The notes: generated by a model from the sequence alone, not told the origin. Counted from the stretch's first letter, positions 11,289 through 24,253 are shown. The stretch is 64,000 nt of DNA from Rhizoclosmatium globosum (GCA_002104985.1 MCGO01000032.1:1-64000), one strand, 5' to 3'. Numbers and translations: made by a program.

Positions 11289-12947
11289 ATGCTATCAACT
11301 GAACAAAAAAGCCAAGAAGACGAGGTCTTTGACTTGGATGGCAGGTGAGGATTGTTTGAGGGATGCAAGGGTGAACACCAACTCAACCAACCCTTTTCAA
11401 GAGCATCCGAGGCCGTCAAACCAATGCGCATTCTGATGGCAACCGAGTACCTTCCGCCTTACGTAAGCGGAATTGCGAACCGGTGCAAGAACCTCGTCAA
11501 AGGATACCGACAACACGGACACACTGTCACAGTGTACGGCCCGCCTGGATCACAGTGCGACCACGAAGTCGTTTCTATCGTGAATCCCTTCTACGACCAG
11601 CAAAGGTGGATAACTGCCTGCTTTCAATTGGTCAACAAACAACACTCATCACACATCACAAATTAGGATGTTCATCTTGCCTCCGTTTCTCTTGATGCTT
11701 CAGTTGCTCAATCCGTTCCACGAAGTTCAATATGACATTGCCCACATTGTTGGACCCTTGTGCTTCCCATTCATCTTTGTGATCCCTCTTCTTCGTTTGC
11801 GTGGAGTCAAGCTCTACGTCTCCTACCACGTGTATCTTGAAGTCTACAAAGAAAAGTATTTGAACGAAATCCTCAGCATGTTTTGGAAGGACTCTTTATC
11901 GTCTTCTACTTCATTCCCCTCGTCTACTTTGCCGATGTAGTCGGCATCCCTTCAAAGACTGCTGACTACTGCGTCTTCAAATACTCCAAGCGCATTCATC
12001 ACATGCGTTCCGGTCTCGACACAACCGTCTTCAAACCAAAGCCCGAACACCACTTCCCCGATGAAGACGATTTCCTAAACCCAACTGTCACCCCTCCACC
12101 ACTCCCCGCCCTCGCCTCCCTCAACCCATACGACACACACCTACACCCACACACCCCCATGACAGAACGCCAAACAAAACTCGTACACAACCTCCACACC
12201 CAAAACAAAACCAAAACATACGCTCCAGTCCTCGTATACGTTGGCCGTCTCGCCGTCGAAAAGAACATTGAATTCTTGATTCGCGCTCTCGAACACCCGT
12301 CGTTAAGTACCGCCAAACTCGTTATCGTTGGTGACGGACCTTCCCGCTCTGCACTTGAAGCGATTGCCGTGAGACTGTTGGAACGATCAAGTGTACAGTG
12401 CTCTGCCGAGTGAAACCCATGTGGACGTGTCGCATGGAAGAGTGGCTTCTCATCCACGCGCTCGTGTCTTGTTTGCGGGGATGGTGCACAATGAAAACGT
12501 GACCAGTACGTATTATGCCAATGCAGATGTATTTGTTAGTGCCAGTTCAAGTGAGACCTTTGGGTTTACTGTTGCTGAGGCGATGGCCTGTGGAACTCCT
12601 TCTGTTATGGTGCGAGGAGGTGCTTTCCGAAGTGTGTACCGTATGATTGATGGCTGGATGTTTGAGGAGATGGATGTGGATGATTATGCAGGACGTATTG
12701 GACGTGTTGTTGCTGATGGGTTGGTTGCTAGGCGGCACGCAAGAAGAGTGGCTGTGAGCCACTTTGGAGTTATGGGGGCTGTAAAGACTTGCTCAAGACG
12801 TACGACATGTGTTTACAGGGTGTGTTCTGGGAAGAAGAGGGACTCAAGAAGGGTGGAAGCGAGACTGCTGCTGCTGCTGTAGCTATCTCAGCTGCTAATT
12901 CTGCCAAACCTGCCTCCGAAGAGCCAAAGGATAAGAAAAAGAACTAG
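11289..12947 (+). CDS. GT4 glycosyltransferase, SQD2/sulfoquinovosyltransferase-like (frameshifted copy)
   Basis: A retaining GT-B glycosyltransferase of family GT4. Start ATG 11289 (MLSTEQKSQEDEVFDLDGR); intron 1 begins at about 11346 and joins to ASEAVKPMRILMATEYLPP, and intron 2 ends at about 11668. The N-terminal Rossmann half contains YVSGIANRCKNLVKGYRQHG and VYGPPGS; the C-terminal half contains VLVYVGRLAVEKNIEFLIRA, KLVIVGDGPSR, FAGMVHNENVTSTYYANADV and the sugar-nucleotide-binding SSSETFGFTVAEAMACGTP. This most resembles plant/bacterial SQD2-type sulfolipid synthases and related GT4 enzymes. Single-base frame breaks occur near 11885, 12380 and 12770; the C-terminus after the last one ends in an Ala/Lys-rich tail (stop 12945-12947). 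No signal peptide is seen; a hydrophobic stretch (PFIFVIPLLRL) may be a membrane contact. The substrate is not certain. Confidence 0.8.
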
Positions 12948-12990
12948 TTTCGATTGTTCAAAATAAAGGTATATTTCAAATTCACTCTCC

Positions 12991-15900
12991 TCAATTATCA
13001 TCATCAACGCTGTCTTTTTCTCTGCTTGGGTGGAATAAACTTCTTCGACGTTGAAGCTTTGGAGAACTTGCGGCAGCATGAGTGTTGCCTGCAGAATTGC
13101 CGCTTCCAGTTCCACTATTTCCAGGACTGGTCCACCATTACTAGTTCCAGCATTACTAGTTCCGCCATACTAGTCGTCGGTTTAGTAACAAAAGACTTTG
13201 GAGCTTCAGCAATTGCACGCTTGATGGACTGTAGCAACGTAATTGCTCGCGTACAAACTGACTAAGAGCTTGAGGGGTATCAATTTGATGTCTGTTGTTT
13301 GTAGGATCCAAGACTGTGAGAGTGCTGATGGCATTTTCGCGAAGTTGGCTAAAATCCGATTCAGTACACATCAAACAGAAACGAAATTGTTAACGTACAT
13401 TGCATCGTAGTAGAACTTCATTTCTACCTCATTCAAGCCACCCGACTGAGACTTTGATTGACAAAGTTCATTCAAAGAAGGGAAGAGGCTTTGAAGGTCC
13501 AGGTATAAAGGCAACGCTTGATCAATATACACGTTCAAGTATGATCGACGCGACTTTGGCCAGAAACGGAGTGCGTTATAGATACGAGGCATTCTATTAA
13601 TGGATGTCGTTCGCTGCTCCTTTCGCTTCATCCACCATGATTCAATTGCATACACGGCCTTAGTTTTTGTAGCCAATGAAGCTGCCTTTGACTCTGACCC
13701 GAAATCTGTATGGAGTTTAAGAGTCACAGGTTTCACGTTCTTGAGTCTCTTCGCAAAGACTGCCTCATCATCTTCTTCATCGACTGAGTTGTTTGGCTTT
13801 TGCGGACTACCTTTCCCTTTTGACGAGCTGGGAACACAGGTTTTTGATTCTTGTTTGGTAGTGGTGCACTGTTCCTTGGCATTGGAACATCACTGTCACT
13901 GGAACCCACAAGCGCAGGCATTTCGTCGGAGTCTTCATCTTTCATGGTTGGTGTCGCTTTCTTGGAATTCGAAGATGTCGCAATTGGGGTTTTCTTCGCG
14001 GCGGATGGGGTTGGTTTCGTTGCGCCCTTCGCAGGCTGTTGAGGTTTGTTTTTGATGGGAGGGGCATCACTTTCATCCGTCGATCCAACCAGCTCCGGCA
14101 TATCATCAGAATCTGAGTCACTAGTAACCTGCTTCTTTGATGTAGATGCGCTTGCAGTTGCAGTTTTGGTAAAAGCAGCAGGTGTTTGGGGCTTTCTGAC
14201 AGCTGGTGCATCAGAATCAGAGTCAGACAACAACCCTGGCATTTCGTCAGAGTCGGAAACAGGTGGACGCACAGGTTTATCTGCATTTAGTTAGCATCAT
14301 TAAAATGCTTCAAAACACAAACCATTCAATGACTTCAATTTTGCCAACTCATTGGCCGCCTCCTTATAAATTGCCTCATTTTCGGAAGTCTTGTCGGTTG
14401 CTTTAGCGTCAACGACCATTTGGAAATACCTCTTGGCTTGTTGAACATCTTTCGCGACTCCTTTTCCAGAAGAAAAACAAGCAGCCAATTGACTCATGGC
14501 AGGTACATGCTTTTGATTGGCTGCGAGTGTAAACCACTTGACTGCTTCGGTCTCATTCTTTTTGAGTCCACCTTCGTTTTTCAAGAGAATATCACCGAGT
14601 AAAAATTGGAACTTTGCATTTCCTTTCCTTGCCCCATCCTCCACACATTCCTTAGCCTTGTTGATGTTAATTGGGAATTTGACACCATCGCCTCGAAGAT
14701 AGCACTCTGCCATTAGCAACTTAGCATCGTCTTTCCCTTTCTTGGCCAACTTCTCATAATATTTCACAGCAAGGTTCAAGTTTTTGTCCGATCCATTCTT
14801 TCCTCCAATGAAGAAAAAGTCACCCAATTTTCTTGTTGCTTCGTCGATGCCCTTTTTATCAAGTAACTCAAGCAACTCAATGGCTTTTTTGGTATCACGT
14901 TTTTCGATCGTTCCCTTGAGGTAGCAGTCAGCCATATAGAGTTGTGATTCAGTTCTTCCTTTAAGAGACGCATTCACATGATCTACATGAGTTTTTTGAG
15001 AACGGTTATAGTCGTCTGCAAGGTCGTCAGAATCAGACACTAATTCCGGCATGTCGCCAACATCACTATCGTCGGCATCATTGGGACTCTTTGTGCTCTT
15101 ATTGTTTTGACGGCTCTTGTTGCAGGAGGTCTGAATCTGAATCGCTTTTCGAGCACTTCATCTCATCTGAATCGGACCCCGAATCTTCTTTTCGTGGAAC
15201 ACTTGTCTTGCCTGCCAACAATGACTTTTCGTTCATATCTTTGATTGCAGCTTTGAGAGAAACAATATCCCGCGATTCTCCAGATGTTAGCAGCAATTGT
15301 TTCCTGGATACATCCACAGCTCGCCTAACGAAGTCTGTAACTTTCAATGGGCCTTTGAAGATGAAAATCAGATCATTGCTTCCAGCAACTGATATTTTCT
15401 CGAGCAATTTCAAAGATGTTGGAGCTGTTAACCATAATGGAATCCCAGTTCTGGGCACAGCGACATTTTTGTGTTGAGTGAATAACATGTAGCTGTTTGC
15501 CAGTCGGAGCACTTTGCTTTCGTGGAAACTGACAGTTTTTAAGGATTCCAGTACCTCTGAAATTAAACCCCCAATTGAATCGAAATGAGCCAACAATCCC
15601 GGCTCTATTGAGTTCTTGAGGAGACCATTGATGCGAGCAACTCCTGCACGGAAAATTCTCCATGGGAGAACGAAAGGTTGTTCACGAGCCACAAGGAAAA
15701 TCGTCGTCAAAATTTCCACCAAATGACAGAGGCCGTCCAAATTCTGAAGTTTGAAAAGACTGCTTCTGTGTTTTGGATATTCAATAAGAATCTCTCGCGC
15801 TGGTCCCACGAAATCAACCACCGTCGTAGCTTGTGCACACTGATGAATCAGTTTAAGCATTTTAGACACAAAATTTTGGGCGATTCCTGACGGTTTTTGA

Positions 15901-18900
15901 GTAATGGTGGTATTGGCAGCCCGGAAGCTGGCGGTCAAGAAATCATGGTGGTGTGTTGGGAGAATTAATGATCCACCCAAAACAGAGTCCAAATCAAAGC
16001 CTCCAGATCGATTCGTCAATTCTTGCAAGCTAAATGTCTTCTTTTTCAAATACCAAAGTGCAGCATCCATCACATCGAGAGGAATTTCGCGATCCACATA
16101 GCCAACGGTCCAAATATGACCATTGTCCCAAGGTTGCAAACTAGAGACAAAACGTTTCATCGCAGTTGTTTGAATTAATCCAAATGAACTGCGATGACTT
16201 GGGTGAATGAACACAGATGATTGTACAAGAACGCGAACTAAATGAACCATAGCTGTTGCTTTATGTGAGTCAAATTCGGCAGAAGAGACCAAATGAGTTT
16301 GAGCGCATGTCAAATTAGAACACTTTCCGAGATTGAACATGGCTTGAGCACACATATCACCAAGACCTTCAGATGACAAGAAAGTGGTTACAAGAGACTG
16401 GCACATGTTAAAAATAGTGAAACTAAACGAAGTCCGAGCGAATATATCGAATACTTGAACATCACAGAAGAACCTGCCTGTTGAAGTGTCGATGCGAACT
16501 TGTTGCAGAAGTTTCTTTTCTTTGACTTCTAAGTCAACACTATTTGGCTCAAATACACCTTTGTAACAAATTCGTTCCGATTGAAGAGTTCCTATCGTCA
16601 CATAGAACGATCTTTCCACTTGATCGTGTAATACTTCTCGGACTGAAATTTTCGAGAGATCCACAATACGGGAAAACAATGATGGAATCATTGGGGCAGA
16701 ATACTCAAGAACCGTGATTGGCAACTTTGCGTCATTAAGTCCTGCAAACAGTGTGCGAAGAACCAGAACGAGATGAAGTGAGTTTTCAGCCAAAGTTTTG
16801 AGGGCAAGGATGTCGTCAAGCGGCTTTGATTTCCGGTTTGAAGCATTCAATTGCAGCAATTGTGACGCAAGTGTCAATTTCAATCCAGAGAGCAGTTCAC
16901 ATAAATCAACTGCCTCTACAAGAGGAACGGCCACACGTCTTGAAGTAACGAACTGGTCTATCGCCATTACTTCGATCCACTTATTTTGAAGGATGATGGC
17001 GTCAGAGCCTTTCAACTTTCCCTTCACCAAAACAAGAGGCCGCAAAGTCTTGGTTACAACACCGTTTGAACCAAATTCTTGAATCATACTGGTTGATCTG
17101 TACGAATCAATATCCCCTTTCCATAATGCAGCCAAACTCGGTGTAACTCGGATCCAAAAGAAACGAGACAAACACTCCAACGCCTTGACGTTTCCAGATA
17201 TTCCAGAAATTTTCTTGAAATAACTAACAGCTTCTAAAGGCTTTCCGGCATCCAAGTCCATAACACGAGCAGCTCCCTCAAAGTCATTTTGAGTTTCAAA
17301 CAATTTAGCCAGTTCGGAAAACATTGCATGGCTTCGATAAAGACCTTTTCTCACCCCAACATCCGGGTTGATCTCAATTGCATCCACCTTTTCCTTCTTA
17401 CTTAAGTGGTGGTTAGCCAGTGCCATAGTTGACACTTTCTCGATAGTTGACGAATCTGGAGCTTCGTTCCGGCTAAACAAAATCTTGATTGTCTTTAAAG
17501 CTTCTACGCTGCAGGCAGTGGTTTTCAAATACACTTCAAGGGCGTCCTTGTAACTTTCCATTTCAACAAGGGCGTTTCCAGCTTCCTTCCATTTTGAAAC
17601 TTTTCGGAAACATCTGACGGCATCCATGTCTTTATGTTTGACAAGCTCGTACATTTCAGCAGCCTTAGAGTATTTGTCTGATTCCTGTTAAAACATTAGA
17701 TTTTTCAAACAAAATTAATGGAATAGAGCTCACCCAGTAACAACGAGCAGCTTCAGCGATTTGGCCTTGGGACAAAGCTCCGAGCGCATGCGCCCTTTTA
17801 AGCAGCTCAGCTGCTTCGAAATAGAGACTCTTGGCTTCAGCCAAACGATCTTTGGGCAGAGCTCTTGCCATCTCTCGTTTAATATATGCCTCACATCGAA
17901 GAGTGTCAACACTCTGCTCTGACTCTGGTTTTCCGGCTTGACGCAAACCTCGACGGAAACTCTTCAATGCGTCTTCATAGTTCTTGTTCTCAAAAGAATT
18001 TGACCTTGACGGATCCATTCTTCGACAGTCGTCGAATCACCTTTCGCTGTGAATTTTCCAGATCGCGCGTCATCACTGGTGACAGCAAGATCCATGCTTT
18101 GCCAGAATTTGAAAAGTGGATACCGTTTCTTCTCGTCACTGTCCCAAATCCATAGCTGGGAACGAGCACGAGTGATGGCTGTGTACAGAATCTTCAATTC
18201 AGTCGCAAGAATATTGTGCTTTTTAGAGTCAAATGAGGGACAGGGTTCCGTATTTCCAGGAACGTTTTTCAAGAATAAGCGCCACTAAGAACAAGTTAGG
18301 CAAAATACATTCAAGCCAGATCACACTCACCAATTGGGCTTCACCAGGACTGTCAGTGATCAGGTTCATCAAGACCACATCACGGAATTCCATTCCTGTA
18401 GGAAAATGTCAAACTGTGTTGCAACGCTCTAATTTAACAACCTTTCGCCTGTTCCACAGTCATGACCAAAGCGAAATTATCTTCAATAGTCTCTTACTTC
18501 CGCTACATTCTCTAAAGTTCGCACAAGGATAACTTGCCAGCTCCGAATTCGATAGGCTCTCCTTCTGCTTTACCACCAGACAAGAATGACAAAATATCAC
18601 TAGTGCTGTTGTTCTGAATAACTAATACAGGTTGAGGACCGGCAATTGTTCCTTTTTCTGCTGGAAGCTTATCAATGGCTGTTGGGAAGTGATCACGAAG
18701 GATATCAAGCACTGATGCCGCCACACCCAAGATTCCGTCGTGTGATCGATCTAAAGTAAGCCTTTAGTTGAAACTTCATTTCCGAGTCGCTGCTAAATAC
18801 TTACAATTTTTGGTTAATTTGAAGATTCTCGGAGCTTCAGTGATTGCTTTCATTGGTTTCAAAGTGTTGTAGATCATAGCACTTAGATCTTCAAAGCGGA

Positions 18901-21900
18901 ATACTGAACCACGATGAATGACCTGTGCAGTATCTCCGGCAAACATGAGTCCATGATTTGGATCCGAACACAGGTTACAAGCGGAAGGATTTGAGCCATA
19001 GTCAAATCCTGAACTTCGTCCAAGTAAACCTGGTTGAACATGACAGCCGCAAGACGTGGATTTTTTTCAGCCGTCATTTTTGCAATGAGACGATTAACTT
19101 CGTTGACTCTAATGCATCAATAAGATTTTGGTGTTTTAACAAGTAGAAACTCACCTGTCCTGTTCATCAAGCTTTCTGGGGACTTCAAGAAACTCCAGTT
19201 TGCCATTCACATAAGCTTGGAATCGTTCCAGTTTCTTTTGGTTATATGCCTCGAAGATGTCATAAATTTGGTCACGAGTCTCCTTGAAAGTTGCATGGGC
19301 TCTTGTGCTCAGATTGCAATATTCTTCCCTTGAAAGCTTTCCTTCCGCACTCACAGCCGCCATTTCGCTTCCTTTAATCACACCCATGATTTCACTGAAC
19401 ACAAGTGAAGCATCCATTCCAAGTGTCAAGTTCCTGTCCAAAGAATGATAGATTTCCTTAAATCGTTCAAAATCAGCATTACGTTCAGCTGCTTCTCCTT
19501 CCGCAAACGTCACATCTTCTTCGAGGCCCAGGTACACACGAATCATTGAGAGCAGCTTCTTGTAATGAACAAAGAGAGGAAAGTCCGAATCTTTCAAATC
19601 TCCAAATGACTTTGGAAGTCGTTGAATATAATCCTCTTCTTTATCCCAGAATTCATCAGGGGATTTTGGGCTTGAAGTGGTCACATCGTCTCCTGAATCC
19701 ATTTTTGCAAGCTCCTCTTCAACAGTTAAGGATTCATCCTGCCCAAATTCGTGTATAATATTTGTCGCCCCTTCATCATCAGGCTTGTTGATCATATCAA
19801 TCAATTCAGCAAGAACGTGTTCATCGCCTCCAGGATTCAAAGACTTTGATAACGTTTGATAATAGGCCTGTACACGACCACAAAACTTTGGACTGGCGGT
19901 GACAAAAATTTGACGAAACCGGAACCTTGGCTTCTTGCTTTCTCCGTCCTCCAACAAGAATAGTGGATTCATACCGACGGAATTCGCGATATGCCCTCCC
20001 TGTTTGAAATCGACTCTTCGAGCATGCCAGTTTGACAACAAACGGAAAACACTGCAGGAAGTTTTACCAGTTCCAGACCGTCCAACCACAATCACGGAAT
20101 TTCTGTGGTTCAAAATCTCATCTTCTTGTTCACTGACTGAGAACGGGAATTCTGTTTCTTCATTGTCCTTGGCTCCATCAATCAACCAACAGAGCATCAT
20201 CTGTGGACGAAGTTTGTGAGGTTACGACTAAAAGAGAAGAAACCACCCACCTTGGAGAGAGGGAAGAACTTTGCAGTAACAGCTTGCTCATGCATTTTGA
20301 GAACCTTGAGTGGGTTCTCCATATCTTCCCTCGAAAATTCTACAATATGCTTTGAATCATCTCCATCGTCCCTCCAAGTAAGTGGTGTCACAAAGCCACG
20401 ATTGTCCTTAGGTCGTTCCTTACAGCGGTCAATGCGAGTCTTTGAATAAGCTCTTTGAGCTGCCTGAATGTATTCAACAGCATTGACAACATCTTTATGG
20501 TTCCCGATCGAGTGGATGCGAATCACTTGGGAATGCATTCGATTGATTTCCAGGTAGGCCACTTCTACTTGCCATACGATACGCAAATTGTTCTGAGTGA
20601 GAAGTTGTTATAAATTCCCAACACAACGGCCTTGAACTCACCAACACTTTACTCTCGTACAACACAACCTTAGTGTCCGCGACCAGAGAGCAGGCAGTAC
20701 TATCTGTCCAGAAACCTCTCGCAATCATATCAATATTCTTCATGACAGGCACAAAGTTTCTCAAGTTCTTTCGCTTCATTCGTCTGAAAGTTCCTAACGC
20801 ACGATCCGTCAACTGGACCATCCAAATCCAATCCAAAGGCGGAGTCTTTAAGATGGCATCCATAGATTCCTTCGTCTTAGATGTGATAATATCGTGCGCT
20901 TGAATCAGGCTACTCTTATGCAATGATGACGGTGAGAGCTCCTCCTCGTCAACAGATCCGTCGCTATCATCGTCATCAATTTCTTCCGACTTTTCCTTCT
21001 CCATTCGTTCTTGGAATTCATGCGCGATAGAAGTGTCAATACCGCTGATCTTTGTGTTGTCATACACATCTAGCCGTCCGATTTGGTCGATACCTCCCGC
21101 TTCCAAGATTGCTATTCCACCGGGGCAGCTTTCCCACATAAACGTGTACATACTGCCAAGAGTTAAAGGCAGAGAATGAAGTTCGCGGCATTGGATGCTG
21201 TGTCCATCAACAACATCGTCTGGGTCAATGCGGGCAGCAATATAAGGAAGCATAGGTTTCAGACCATCCACATGTTGAGGGATAGCAAAATGTAGTGAGT
21301 TAAGACAAAGGAATTCGTCTTTGGTCAGTGTTAAGTCTTTCTTCTTTGGTTGGGGAATATCTAGAGAAGAAGAGCTTGTAGCTGCGGCTGCAAGAGCAGC
21401 ACTTTCGTGTTCGATTATCCTTCTGGAGAAGGATTGTTGGAGGCGATAGTTCTGGGATATAGTCAGTCGCGTTCAGTTAAGGAGAAAGAGTAGCAGAACG
21501 CACCATACAGCCGCCACAATCATCACTGTATAGCCACGACATGACATCGCACAGCGCTTTTTGGTAATGTTCATTCTGTTGAAGTCTGAGGAAGGTACCC
21601 AAGTCGTCCAAAATATAAGTCTTGAAGTACTCTCGCATCATCACGTAATGCTTATATACTTGTGTTTCTGTTGGTCTTTCAGCACCCAGTTTCCGAATAT
21701 CCGTAGACTGTTCAAAGGTTCGGTCAGCTCAGCAACCACACAACTGAAGCCATCAGACCTTCAAGTTACGCGGCATAGGTTGTCCCTTCTTGCTGTCCAT
21801 CCAATTCATCATCTCTTGGCTAAGGCCGACAATCTCGCCGAGCAGTTCACTGCGAACATCAACTTCGCGCACTTTTTCGCCTTCGCCTTCTTTACTCTTC

Positions 21901-22281
21901 CCTCCACGCTTCTCGCCCCGCGTAATCAGCTGGCCAGAACCTTCACCAATGCCCATATGGAGGAGAACAAGACCGCGGACGGGGTCTGGGCTCAATACTG
22001 TGCAGTCCGGGTCACATCGAGGTACAGACTCGAAAAGGATTGCACGCTCGGTTTGGTCTGCATCCAGGTCTTGGTATGGATTTGGCAGAAATCTAGGATA
22101 TTGTATGTTGACATTGAAGAGTTCTGGTTGGTGGAGTTCAGAACCACACATACTTTGCATTCGACTCAGTTGCGAGATAAGAAAGATACGCGGCTATAGT
22201 TGTTTGGTTCTTTGGCGCCTGACCAATCCCTTTTTTGGCTGGTGGATCGGAGCCATGAGAGGAAGTGCCTTCTTGTCCCAT
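12991..22281 (-). CDS. Giant TRANK1-like protein: UvrD-like helicase core, TPR-like, Sel1 and acidic DSDxMPxLV repeats
   Basis: A multi-exon gene of 9.3 kb starting at ATG 22281 (MGQEGTSSHGSDPPAKKG). The middle matches TRANK1 (TPR and ankyrin repeat-containing protein 1): Walker A GRSGTGKT at 20060-20083, motif II YLDEVQDLTMAQ at about 19000-19024, the GDTAQ and NYRSH motifs at about 18750-18960, and the C-terminal helicase segment TELKILYTAITRARSQLWIW at about 18160-18220. Downstream is a long helical TPR-like region (one open frame, 15099-17654), then Sel1 repeats (KAIELLELLDKKGIDEATRK, LMAECYLRGDGVKFPININK, AACFSSGKGVAKDVQQAKRY; 14300-15000). Acidic repeats of the form SDSD-E/D-MP-x-LV flank the Sel1 part. 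The C-terminus is Gly/Thr/Ser/Asn-rich. Frame breaks near 13130, 13787, 15125, 18012 and 22145 look like indel errors; the one at 18012 sits in a T-run. Whether it is one protein or two depends on the break near 15125; the shared acidic motif on both sides argues for one. Ankyrin repeats were not seen. ATPase/helicase activity is unproven for this family. Confidence 0.8.
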
Positions 22282-22325
22282 TCGATAATAGAAGTTGTAA
22301 AAAAAGGAAGCACTATCTTTATTCA

Positions 22326-23048
22326 CTAACGAATAGTTGACACATTTGCATCAGTGATATTCATGAAAGAAACAGCTATTTGGCACGTGCCGATGTTTTT
22401 CCTGGTGTCGCCATGTGTTTCATTAACACAAACTAGTCCAACATCACAGCGTGGTGGGTAGAGAATAGACGTTGAGTTTAATGGACAAGTACTGTTGATT
22501 CCCAGTACAGGAACACACGCTCCAAGTCTACTGTCAGAAGTAACATTGGCAGGAGTTGAGGTGTTGAAATACACGGCATTAGAATCCGTCAAATTTGCGT
22601 ATGTAACTCCTTTTGCATTCAGTGGTGGATATGATAGATCAAATGCACACGTCAAATTAGAGTCTGCACATAACACCGCTGGTTTTACAAACGTTCCGCA
22701 CGCTTCACCATGCAAAGCTCGTTTGATGACACATTGTCCGATAATCAAAATGTCTGGTGCGTCAGGTAGTTCTGGACTATTGGCGCTTGCTTCAGGGCCA
22801 TTGACAGGTCCATGCCCTTCACCAAATGGTGATCCGCCTGGCCTTATGGGAGGAGTTTTGACAGCCAAACAAGTTAAATTTAGAGGATTACAGACGTTGT
22901 CAGTTGGAAGGAGAGGCTGTGGCGTACAAGGATCACCAACATTGTTCATGATTACACCGCCTGGATTACGGGCGCGAATTGCGATCGGTACAGCCTGAAG
23001 AGTGAAGGGACCAATAGCACAAAAGGCCAGCAAGATCAGAGCATACAT
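22326..23048 (-). CDS. Secreted Cys-rich protein with signal peptide
   Basis: An intact single-exon frame of about 240 aa. The start chosen is ATG 23048, giving a clean signal peptide (MYALILLAFCAIGPFTLQAV) followed by Arg residues. The mature part is rich in Cys pairs and Asn-X-Ser/Thr sites: PCTPQ..., VCNPLNLTCLAV, GQCVIKRALHGEACG, VLCADSNLTCAFDL, GACVPVLGINSTCPLN, PRCDVGLVCVNETHG, GTCQIAVSF. The spacing resembles small Cys-rich extracellular modules in which each C...L-x-C pair forms one knot, but I cannot name a family. At least eight N-glycosylation sequons are visible. It is probably a cell-wall or secreted factor. It lies only 44 bp upstream of the start of the giant helicase gene on the same strand. 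Confidence 0.75.
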   Translation of the reverse strand: MYALILLAFCAIGPFTLQAVPIAIRARNPGGVIMNNVGDPCTPQPLLPTDNVCNPLNLTCLAVKTPPIRPGGSPFGEGHGPVNGPEASANSPELPDAPDILIIGQCVIKRALHGEACGTFVKPAVLCADSNLTCAFDLSYPPLNAKGVTYANLTDSNAVYFNTSTPANVTSDSRLGACVPVLGINSTCPLNSTSILYPPRCDVGLVCVNETHGDTRKNIGTCQIAVSFMNITDANVSTIR

Positions 23049-23117
23049 TTCCAAGTGTCCGAATGACTGAAAAGGAGGAAATCACTTTTGAAGTTCAATA
23101 AAAACACACCAAAAACC

Positions 23118-24100
23118 ATGTCCGACTCAACAGACTCACCACCGCGCCCAATCTGTCTCGGCCCTCAATCGCAGCAGCCACGACACGTCTCCGAATGTCC
23201 GATCTTTGTCCGCCGCGGCTCGTCGACGTCAACGGCAACTTCCTCGTTGTCGGCATCGATTCTGTTCCGTCTTTTGTATCGAGGAGTGAACTTGGCCACT
23301 CATCGCCGGTTGGTTGCTCGCTTTCCCTCGATGACTCATTCACTCACCCAATTGCAGGTTTCACTTCCCTCCGGAACTCGTTCATCTGATTGTGTCGTTT
23401 GCTTCAAAACTGTGTCCAGAATGCAACATCTTCCACCTCGCAAACTGTTCCGCGTCAGATCCATGCTCAAATCTACTGCCAATTAAAGAGAAGCATCTGT
23501 CAATCAAGGACTGCGATATCCAAATGATAGATATTGATCCTCTTGTTCCTGAACAACTTGACTTGGCGTTTCGTTGTGTTTCGGACTCGTGCAACCGTGT
23601 TTGTTTTGAACTACTAAGCTTACTTTGTTCTCTGATTCCTTCCCGTTCCAGGCTTTCTGCTCACACTGTTGTAGCGATGAAATGATGAGCTGCGGGTCTT
23701 GTGATAAATTGTACTGCTCAACGCCGAAACGAAACTGTGGCCAATTCGGTCCTTGCGTCTGCGAATGCACTAGTGCTTGTTTGGATTGCGTTAAAATCAA
23801 GTTTGATGTTTTGGTTTTCTTAACAAGTAATATGAACAACTATTCTCAACCAACAGAATGATTCGATGCCAAATTAGCGATTGTAAAGCGTACTTTTGTA
23901 CTTGTCCAAACTGTGCGACTCGATTGACTGTCACTTGCAATTCTTGTGGTACTACAGCGTGCCGATACGATGAATGTTCTTCTGTAATGAATGAGTGTGA
24001 AGGTTGTTGGTTAGTGTACTGTGATGGCTGTGTCGACGCTCATTTGAGTATTTGTGATGGATTTTCGGCTGATGTTCCAATGGTTGATATTGTGGCTTAA
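23118..24100 (+). CDS. F-box-like protein with Cys-rich zinc-binding C-terminus
   Basis: From ATG 23118 (MSDSTDSPPRPICLGPQSQQ) through at least three exons to the stop at 24098-24100. The exon after the acceptor near 23356 reads FHFPPELVHLIVSFASKLC, which looks like the start of an F-box, followed by CPECNIFHLANC. Later exons contain AFCSHCCSDEMMSCGSCDKL, CVCECTSACLDCVK, CQISDCKAYFCTCPNCATRL, CNSCGTTACRYDECSSVMNE and CEGCWLVYCDGCVDAHLSIC, that is, many CxxC pairs like RING/IBR or B-box-type zinc fingers. Introns are at about 23590-23650 and 23797-23856. The first-exon frame is uncertain (a second frame starting at 23195, MSDLCPPRLVDVNGNFLVVG, also looks coding). An SCF adaptor or ubiquitin-ligase role is an inference. 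Confidence 0.6.
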
Positions 24101-24253
24101 TTTTTAACTTGGGAGTCTCGGTGCTACTCAGAATTCTACAAAATAATAAATAACTGCGAACGCCTACTTGTGTCACTCGCTGTCACGTTTTGCGGCAACA
24201 GTACGCCTCCCCGTTTTCTTGTTTCAGAAAATTCGTTCATCGAAAACACTATT

